Positions 56,241 to 64,000 of a stretch of DNA of 64,000 bases are shown here, piece after piece. The stretch spans positions 360,967,238 to 361,031,237 of the forward strand of contig NC_085138.1 in the NCBI RefSeq assembly GCF_035046485.1, read 5' to 3'. Source of the stretch: Aedes albopictus. Its lineage: Eukaryota; Arthropoda; Insecta; Diptera; Culicidae. Position 1 is the first letter of the stretch; every line of letters starts with the position of its first letter. The notes under the pieces were generated by a model, which made no database searches, had not been told where the DNA came from, and worked only from the letters and a program-made list of their open reading frames with translations. The translations under genes and the position numbers were made by a program.

Positions 56241-57680
56241 AGGAGATTTCGTTTATCAATCTTGGTGGGGGATTCCAAAGAGAGGGGCAAATTGCGACGA
56301 ACGATATCACACACCACCCTGAAGCAGGTCACGTTCTGCTTCCTTTCCATTCAAATCGCATCACGCTGCAACATCACTTCACATCAACCCCATTTCGTTC
56401 GGATCGCCATTAGATTGCAACAGCACGGAGGAGGACATGGTGGTGATCCCCCATCCGTTACTCACAGTCGCCTTGTCGTCGTCGTCATGGTCGTGCTCAA
56501 ACTCCTGCTGCTAAATGCTCCACATCTTCCCATATCTGCATCACACTTTGGTTGGTGTGTTCCAAGACCCTATCATCGCATCGATTTTCTATTTGCGACG
56601 TTGACGACGACGACCAACGACAGAGGAGAAAGAGCACCCAAGTGTGAATGTGCATTAACCAATTTCCTTCGCCACAGCTTGACGACGACACTCTGGGTAC
56701 CTACCTACTGACTGACTGCCTGCCTCATTGACTGACTGACTGACTAACGTTGACTTGACTGCGCTTGTTGGATGTATTGTAACCTAACCAGGGCACCATT
56801 TCGCTACCATCCCAAAGCCGAAGTTTTCGAGGAAGATTGGATTTCCTCCGGTCCCCGGTGTGATGTGACATATTTGCTGCACAAAACCCAATCGTAATCG
56901 AATTGCTCGGTCACGATCTAACTCTGACGACCAACGATGGCGCAACAAACTAGTCATGACGAGGAGGAGAGTGCTCGCTTTGACATTGTGCTGTTTAAGT
57001 ACAATCAGATTGGATTTGGAGATGGAGAACTCGAATAAGGGGGTACGTGATAGAAGGGATTTGGGATACTTAAGGTTGTGTCGACTGGTGGTGTATTCAA
57101 AAGGTGCTGCGCGGCAGATGGTACTAAAAGCCAAAATTTAATCCGAAAAGCAGCCAGTTGCAGTTTGATTTATCGCTTTCGGTGTCTAAAATAGTGATTG
57201 TCGAATTGAAATTGCTCGTTCCGTCTTAGTGAGCTGAAATGTGAACAGTTCTTGAAAAATAACTTTCATAAACCGTAAATAAAAACTTAAGAATCCGTTT
57301 TTGAGTTATTCCTCCAAAGACTGAACGCCATACCAACGTAAATAAAAAGTTTATTGGAAAATTTTCTTTGGAACATCATCAGTATTTAGATCACTGTTAT
57401 CCATGAGTTCTCTTAAAGAAATTCTTTATATAAGTCAATTCAGAGTATAGACTGTTTTAGGCTGTTTCGGAAATTATAAATACACTAACGATTGACTACC
57501 ATTTCATTCTGAGTTCAATATCAAGAACAGGCTTTCTAACGAAGCGCATTTGTAATACAAAACTTGTTGACGTTTCGTGCTATAGTTAGAAAATATGTAT
57601 TTGTTTACAAGAGTTCAGCACACGAAAATTACACAAAACGGTAAAATGTAGGTATACTCTCTAAATGTCTTAAGGATTCG
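56241..57680. other. Unique-looking island, GC-balanced then AT-rich
   Basis: Runs such as GTCGTCGTCGTCATGGTCGT and a short TGACTGACTGAC repeat near 56715-56745 are present. Frames up to about 149 codons on either strand have no recognised domain. I see no splice or promoter evidence strong enough to call a gene. Confidence 0.4.
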
Positions 57681-59290
57681 CAAATTGGCCTATGAAGTAA
57701 TCCCTGTAGTATTTGTTAAGGAAACCGTTAAAAAATTTACTGGAAAAAATCCTTGGAGAAATATTTTATGGAACTCCCTAGGAAATTTCTGAACGAATCC
57801 CTGGTGGACTTCATAAAGGAATCCTCAGAAAGTTTTCTTGAGAAACTACTGCAGGTTTTTCTGAAGAAACCCAAGTAAGACACTATAGGATTCCTTTTTT
57901 TTTGTAGAAATTATTGAAGTAAAATCTTAAAGCTATCTCCGATGACTGTTTTCGAGGAAACCTGGAATGAAATTCCTGAAAGCTTTCATGAATTTTGGAT
58001 AGAGAAATTTCTTCATGATTCCCAAGAGAATTATTTCCATGGCTCCCAGAAAGATTTTTTTTAAAACCTTGGTGCAATTCCTAAGTGATTCTTTGTAAAA
58101 TTTCGGGATTTCCCCGACGAAAATTTTTCGGAAAACCCTGGAGAAATTTCATAATTAAACACAAACAACAAACAAATCATTTGAATAATTAATGGAGAAT
58201 TTTCTAAAGGAAATACTAGAGGAATTTCTGAAGCTATCTATGGATAAATATGGGAAAGAATTCATGGAAAGTTGTCTAAATGTGTTCTTGGAGAAATATC
58301 TTGAAAAGTTTTTGAAGGAATTTCTGGAGTAAATTCTAAAGAAATCCGTAGCAGATATTCTGAAAACATCCCTAAACGGATTACTTCGAGAAATCCTTCA
58401 TGAATTTTCCGGAGGAATTTCTGTGAAAATTTTTGAAAGATATTTTGGAGGAATTTTTAAAGGAATCTTTGAATATTTTTCTAAGGCTTCCTTTGAAAAT
58501 TTAAAACTCTATAGAACTCTGATTTCCCTTCATTTCCGAAAAATGTTTATCGGTTTTCAGTTACGGAAAAAGCGTTTATACCTCTACTTTATTGCCAACG
58601 TTTTGATCCTTAAGTTGGATCTTCCTCATGGCTCGAGCTCAATCAACTTGTGAACCCAAGGATCGAAACGTTGGCAATGATATACTAGTATCAACGCTTT
58701 TTCCGTGACTGAAAATCGAAAAACTCACATAGCCATTAAAACGCCCAGTCCGATCATTCCAAAATCTTTGGAGAAGAATTTTTGAGGGTATTTCTGAAAG
58801 ATGTACTGTCCCCTGGATGAAAGATTATTCAATGTTGCCTTAGAAAAATTTAAACAGAAATCCTTTGACTAATTTCAGAATATAACCCTAGAAAACTTTT
58901 TGAAAACTTTTCTGATGCCACTCTTTAAAAAACCTATGCAGGATTTGTTAAAGGAATTTTTGAGCGAATCTGTGGAGGATTTTTTAAAGCAATCCTTCTA
59001 GAAATTTCCGGAGAAATTTCTAGAAAAACGCTGTAAGAAATCGTGAAGAAATTTCGGAATACTTCACTGGACAAATTTCTTAAAGAATCCTTGCTGGCTC
59101 CTATGCCTCTCTGGATGATTCCCAGGAATATTTTTTGAAATATTCTTTGGAAGCTTTGAAAAAATTGCTGAATTAACAAAAGAGCTATTGATTAAAAAAC
59201 AGAAAAAAAAACTAAGGAATTATCTAATGAAATCCCTGGAGGAGTTTCTGAAGAAATCTTCCAAAGTTCCAGTACCACATACATTGTTTT
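57681..59290. repeat. Degenerate 24-bp-type satellite DNA
   Basis: Facing words such as GGAATTTCTGAAG, AAATCCCTGGAG and GAAATTTCTTCA recur loosely. A hairpin element at 58551-58718 is inserted. No gene is visible. Confidence 0.55.
58551..58718. mobile_element. 168-bp hairpin MITE (CGRTTTTCAGTYACGG ends)
   Basis: The left arm with TTTTCAGTTACGGAAAAAGC and ATTGCCAACGTTTTGATCC pairs with the right arm GGATCGAAACGTTGGCAAT ... GCTTTTTCCGTGACTGAAAA. Several short gaps and mismatches interrupt the arms, and the loop lies near 58620-58655. There is no coding capacity. Confidence 0.75.
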
Positions 59291-59500
59291 TGCACATACA
59301 TCACTCGTTCGCTTCTTGCAAACTCACTAGTTGTAAAGCTTGCGTTGTCCAAAGTTGTTGAAAATCTGATTATTGCAAAATTGTGAATAAAAAGCAATGC
59401 TGTCAGTGCCAGTTGAAGTAGCTATAGGGGAATCGCATTCACTCCTTGCCATTTGAACATGTTGCAACAAGCGAACGGCTGATGTCAGTGGGTGAAAAAA
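59291..59500. mobile_element. Diverged fragment related to the 24-28 kb foldback arm
   Basis: The sequence ATGTTGCAACAAGCGAACGG, then CTGATGT, and the word TGCTGTCAGTGCC correspond to ATATGTTGCAACAGGTGAAC...GGCCG and GTGCTGTCAGTGC in the right arm at 27790-27900. Only part of the arm is present. Confidence 0.5.
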
Positions 59501-59519
59501 TAAAATAAAAAAAGACCAT

Positions 59520-59899
59520 GCTAACTTTTTTAATTTATAACGCCCTCATAGCAAAAAATAATTTCTCCAGGAATTTATTCGGAAATTCTTCCAACAATTT
59601 CTTCGGAAATACCTTCAAGATTTTTTTTTAATTCCTTCAGAAATAATTTCCGTTTTTTTTTTGTAAATTCATTCAGAAATTTCTGCTGAAATTTGGAAAT
59701 TTCTTCAGAAGTTTCTTCGGAAATTTGGAAATTCCTTCAGGAATTTCTGTGGAATTTTATTCAAGAATTTCTTTGGAAATTCCTCCAGGTTTTTGATAGT
59801 ATCTTCTCACGATTATGATAGAATTCTTCTCATGATTCTGATACAATCCTTCTCAGAATTCTGATACAATACTTCTCATGATTCTGATAGAAGAATCCT
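59520..59899. repeat. Decayed satellite DNA grading into array IV
   Basis: Words GGAAATTCCTTC and GGAATTTCTTC (24-bp type) give way from about 59790 to TTCTCATGATTCTGATAGAA-type units resembling the 23-bp unit of array IV. No gene is visible. Confidence 0.6.
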
Positions 59900-60182
59900 G
59901 TTGGCGCGAGTTTTCTCCGGATCGAAACACATATTGAAAGCAACTTTTTACGGTAGCTTCAATGCTATATTAAATATAATTCATTCAAATAACTTTACAT
60001 TGCATTTTTACTAAAATTAACTTACATGATAGTTTCCTATTTTTCACCGGTAGAGAAATGAACTCGCCAACTCGACGTGTATCTTACTACTAAATTTTCT
60101 GGCGATCCCAGTACATTTAATTGATTCCTATTAGATAATAGCGTTGCCAGTTTCACCAAACAACAAAATTGTCGTCACAACA
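59900..60182. mobile_element. Insertion of about 283 bp in the left margin of array IV
   Basis: Non-satellite DNA interrupts array-IV-like units. It begins GTTGGCGCGAGTTTTC and ends GTCGTCACAACA, whose complement starts TGTTGTGACGAC. AATCCT precedes and follows it, which may be a target duplication or simply part of neighbouring units. The nature of the insert is not recognised. Confidence 0.5.
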
Positions 60183-61835
60183 AATCCTTCTCAGGATTAT
60201 GATAGAATGCTTCTCTGGATTCTGATAGAATCCTTCTCACAAGTGTCAGGATTCTGGTAGAATCCTTGTCAGGACTCTGGTAGAATCCTTGTCAGGACTC
60301 TGGTAGAATCCTTGTCAGGGTTCTGGTAGAATCCTTGTCTTGTCAGGATTCTGGTATAATCCTTGTCAGGATTCTGGTAGAATCCTTGTCAGGATTCTGG
60401 TAGAATCCTCGTCAGGATTCTGGTAGAATCCTCGTCAGGATTCTGGTAGAATCCTCGTCAGGATTCTGGTAGAATCCTCGTCAGGATTCTGGTAGAATCC
60501 TCGTCAGGATTCTGGTAGAATCCTCGTCAGGATTCTGGTAGAATCCTCGTCAGGATTCTGGTAGAGTCCTCGTCAGGATTCTGGTAGAATCCTCGTCAGG
60601 ATTCTGGTAGAATCCTCGTCAGGATTCTGGTAGAATCCTCGTCAGGATTCTGGTAGAATCCTCGTCAGGATTCTGGTAGAATCCTCGTCAGGATTCTGGT
60701 AGAATCCTCGTCAGGATTCTGGTAGAATCCTCGTCAGGATTCTGGTAGAATCCTCGTCAGGATTCTGGTAGAATCCTCGTCAGGATTCTGGTAGAATCCT
60801 CGTCAGGATTCTGGTAGAATCCTCGTCAGGATTCTGGTAGAATCCTCGTCAGGATTCTGGTAGAATCCTCGTCAGGATTCTGGTAGAATCCTCGTCAGGA
60901 TTCTGGTAGAATCCTCGTCAGGATTATGTAGAATCCTCGTCAGGGTTCTGGTAGAACCCTCGTCAGGATTCTGGTAGAATCCTCGTCAGGATTCTGGTAG
61001 AATCCTCGTCAGGATTCTGGTAGAATCCTCGTCAGGATTCTGGTAGAATCCTCGTCAGGATTCTGGTAGAATCCTCGTCAGGATTCTGGTAGAATCCTCG
61101 TCAGGATTCTGGTAGAATCCTCGTCAGGATTCTGGTAGAATCCTCGTCAGGATTCTGGTAGAATCCTCTTCAGGATTCTGGTAGAATCCTCGTCAGGATT
61201 CTGGTAGAATCCTCGTCAGGATTCTGGTAGAATCCTCGTCAGGATTCTGGTAGAATCCTCGTCAGGATTCTGGTAGAATCCTCGTCAGGATTCTGGTAGA
61301 ATCCTCGTCAGGATTCTGGTAGAATCCTCGTCAGGATTCTGGTAGAATCCTCGTCAGGATTCTGGTAGAATCCTCGTCAGGATTCTGGTAGAATCCTCGT
61401 CAGGATTCTGGTAGAATCCTCGTCAGGATTCTGGTAGAATCCTCGTCAGGATTCTGGTAGAATCCTCGTCAGGATTCTGGTAGAATCCTCGTCAGGATTC
61501 TGGTAGAATCCTCGTCAGGATTCTGGTAGAATCCTCGTCAGGATTCTGGTAGAATCCTTATCAGGATTCTGGTAGAATCCTTATCAGGATTCTAGTAGAA
61601 TCCTTACCAGGATTCTGGTAGAATCCTTATCAGGATTCTGGTAGAATACTTATCAGGATTCTGGTAGAACCCTTATCAGGATTCTGGTAGAATCCTTATC
61701 AAGATTCTGGTAGAATCCTTATCAGGATTCTGGTAGAATCCTTATCAGGATTCTGGTAGAATCCTTGTCAGGCTTCTGGTAGAACCTTTGTCAGCATTCT
61801 GGTTAAATACTTATCAGGTTTCTGGTAGAATCCTC
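60183..61835 (+). repeat. Satellite array IV: 23-bp palindromic unit, about 72 copies
   Basis: The unit is GAATCCT, spacer CGTC (also TGTC, TATC at the margins), AGGATTC and linker TGGTA. Margins at 60183-60400 and 61550-61835 are variable and the centre is almost uniform. The linker plus first base makes TAG, so the plus strand has frequent stops and no long frames, unlike arrays II and III. Confidence 0.95.
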
Positions 61836-64000
61836 TTGAGAAGTTTCGGAAATTTGGAAATTCCTTCGGGAATTTCTTCGGAAATTCCCTCAGAAATTTC
61901 TTCGGAAATTCCCTCAGAAATATCTTCGGAAATTTATACAAGAATTTCTTTCAAAATTCCTACAGGTATTTCTTTGAAAATTCCTTCAGGAATATCTTTG
62001 AAAATTTCTTGCACAGATTTCTTCGCAAATTCCCTCTGAAGCTTCTCCCGAAATCCCACGAGAAATTTCTATGGAATTTTTTGTCAGAAATTTTCTTAGA
62101 TATTCCTTCAGCAATTTCTTCGGAAATTCCTTTGAAAATTCCAGGAAATTCTCTGGGAATTAATTCAGGAGTTTTATTAAAATATTCTTCCAGGAATTTC
62201 TTTGAAAACTCCTCCAGGATTTTTTTGGAAATTCCTCCAGGAATTTCTTTGGAAATTCCTCCAGGAATTTCTTTGGAAATTCCTCCAGGAATTTCTTTGG
62301 GAATTCCTTAAGGAATTTCTTTGGGAATTCCTTAAGGAATTTCTAAGGAAATTTCTTGAGGAATTTCTTTGGAAATTTCTCCAGGGATTTCTTCGAAAAT
62401 TCCATCAGGAATTCCTTTGGAAATTCCTATAGGGCCTTCTTTGGAAATTCCTTCGAATTTTTTTTTGATAATTTGTCCTGTAATTTCTTTGGAAATTCCT
62501 CCAGGAATTTATTTGGAAATTCCTCCAGGAATTTGTTTGAAAGTTCCTTCAGGAATATCTTCGGAAATTCTTCCAGGAACTGGTTTGGAAATTTCTCCAA
62601 GAATTTCTTTGGGAATTCCTTAAGGAATTTATTAGGAAATTCCTCCAGGAATTTCTTTGGAAATTACTCCAGGAATTTGTTTGGAAATTCCTCCAGGAAT
62701 TTCTTAGGAAATTCCTCCAGGAATTTCTTAGGAAATTCCTCCAGGAATTTCTTAGGAAATTCCTCCAGGAATTTCTTAGGAAATTCCTCCAGGAATTTCT
62801 TTGAAAATTTCTCCAGGAATTTCTTTGGAAATTTCTCCAGGAATTTCTTTGGAAATTCCTCCAGGATTTCTTTGGAAATTCCACCAGGAATGTCTTTGGA
62901 AATTCCTCCAGGATTTTTTTTGGAAATTCCTCCAGGAATATCTTTGGAAATTCCTCCAGGAATTTCTTTGGGAATTCCTTTAGGAATTTCTTAGGAAATT
63001 CCTCCAGGAATTTCTTTGGAAATTCCTCCATGAATTTCTTTGGGAATTTCTCCAGGAATTTGTTAGGAAATTCCTCCAGGAGTTTCTTAGGAAATTCCTC
63101 CAGGAGTTTCTTAGGAAATTCCTCCAGGAATTTGTTAGGAAATTCCTCCAGGAAGTTCTTTGGGAATTATTTAAGGAATTTCTTAGGAAATTTCTTGAAG
63201 AATTTCTTAGGAAATTCCTCCAGAGATTTCTTCGAAAATTCCATCAGGAATTTCATTGGAAATTCCTATAGGGTCTTCTTTGGAATTCTTTGGAAATTCC
63301 TCCAGGAATTTCTTGGGAAATTGCTCCAGGAATTTGTTTGGAAATTCCTTCAGGAATATCTTTGAAAATTCCACCAGGAATTTGTTTGGAAATTCCTCCA
63401 GGAATTTCTTGGGAAATTCCTCCAGGATTTTCTTTGGAAATTCCTCCAGGAATTTCTTTGGAAATTTCTCCAGGAATTTCTTTGGAAATTCCTTCGGGGA
63501 TTTTTTTCGAAAATTCCCATAGGAATTTCTTTGGAAATTCCTATAGGGGCCTTCTTTGGAAATTCCTTCGAGATTTTTTTGAAAATTCGTCCAGGAATTT
63601 CTTTGGAAACTTCTCTAGGAATTTAAAAAAAAAATCTATGAATTTCTTTGGAAATTCCTCCAGGTATTTCTTTGGAAATTCCTCCAGGAATTTCTTTGGG
63701 AATTTCTTCAGGAATTTCTTTGAAAATTCCTCCAGGAATTTCTTTGGAAACTCCTCCAGGAATTTCTTTGGAAACTCCTCCAGGAATTTCTTCGAAAATT
63801 CCTCCAGCAATTTGTTAGGAAACTCTTCCAGGAATTTCTTTGGAAAGTCCTCCAGGGATTTCTTCAAAAAATCCCAATGAAATTTCTTTGAAAATTCCTA
63901 TAGGGACTTCTTTGGAAATTTCCCCAAGATTTTTTTTTTTTTTGAAAATTCGTCCAGGAATTTCTTGGGAAATTCCTCCAGGAATTAAAAAAAAGTTCTA
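61836..64000 (+). repeat. Satellite array V: 24-bp unit GAAATTCCT-CC-AGGAATTTC plus linker, about 90 copies
   Basis: The unit has 9-bp palindromic arms GAAATTCCT and AGGAATTTC around a 2-base spacer, then a linker such as TTTG or TTAG. Many point variants and some longer units occur (for example with TTAAGGAATTTC). The array runs off the right edge. It gives mirror-image open frames on both strands (for example 62356-62994 plus and 62549-63031 minus), which are not genes. Confidence 0.9.

Noticed and set aside
56262..56711. 149-codon frame as a secreted or membrane protein
   Set aside because: No signal or domain that I can defend is present, antisense frames are also open, and no splice or promoter evidence was found.
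7526..61835. CRISPR-like array (short regular palindromic repeats)
   Set aside because: Repeats are contiguous with 9 variable bases at most, spacers are not unique, no cas genes are present, and the setting is an insect genome.
62356..63880. Mirror-image open frames on both strands in array V
   Set aside because: They follow the palindromic 24-bp unit; similar peptides on both strands show that they are not coding.

Overview
The window looks like intergenic or intronic DNA from a culicine mosquito, most likely Aedes. I infer this from the set of transposable elements: a CR1-clade LINE whose ORF1 carries a PHD finger, tRNA-derived SINEs with AAG-type tails, many TA- or TWA-flanked MITEs, a Helitron fragment, and very large tracts of short-period satellite. 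I found no convincing host protein-coding gene, tRNA or rRNA gene. Nearly every long open frame is either a transposon relic or an artefact of a satellite whose unit lacks stop codons.

Layout. From 1 to about 2441 lies the 5' part of a minus-strand LTR retrotransposon: partial Gag, leader, a tRNA-Lys-type primer binding site and a proposed 1.2-kb LTR. It interrupts a minus-strand CR1-type LINE (about 2442-7510). That LINE keeps an intact ORF1, but its ORF2 has a stop codon, several frameshifts, a 344-bp Transib-like MITE and a 256-bp Helitron fragment. From 7.5 to 10.5 kb is the first 23-bp palindromic satellite array. From 10.5 to 14.6 kb are single-copy-looking DNA, a pentanucleotide repeat, a MITE and a LINE endonuclease fragment. 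From 14.6 to 21.4 kb is degenerate satellite-like DNA with foldback, SINE and MITE insertions. From 21.4 to 24.2 kb is mostly unique DNA plus small repeats. From 24.23 to 28.90 kb is a four-level nest of insertions: LINE, then long-TIR foldback element, then SINE, then TA-flanked MITE. Target duplications are clear for three of the four levels. From 28.9 to 39.2 kb degenerate satellite alternates with unique islands and a 7-bp repeat. From 39.2 to 42.6 kb is satellite array II. From 42.6 to 49.2 kb are unique islands and a cluster of DNA elements, including a 2.6-kb foldback element. From 49.25 to 56.2 kb is satellite array III, with a SINE inside. From 56.2 to 60.2 kb are a unique island and degenerate repeats. 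From 60.2 to 61.8 kb is array IV, and from 61.8 to 64.0 kb array V, which runs off the window.

The main structural theme is one satellite design. A unit is GAATCCT, a 4-nt spacer, AGGATTC and a 5-nt linker (23 bp). The palindromic arms are kept while spacer and linker change from array to array. Arrays I and II contain higher-order duplications whose offsets are exact multiples of 23 bp. Part of array III switched to a 24-bp unit through one added C, which lengthens the palindrome. Around the arrays are wide halos of decayed, related-looking sequence. Nothing here reads as an operon or pathway. The biology is transposon nesting and satellite turnover, and whether the palindromic arrays are transcribed into small RNAs or bound by a protein cannot be decided from sequence alone.
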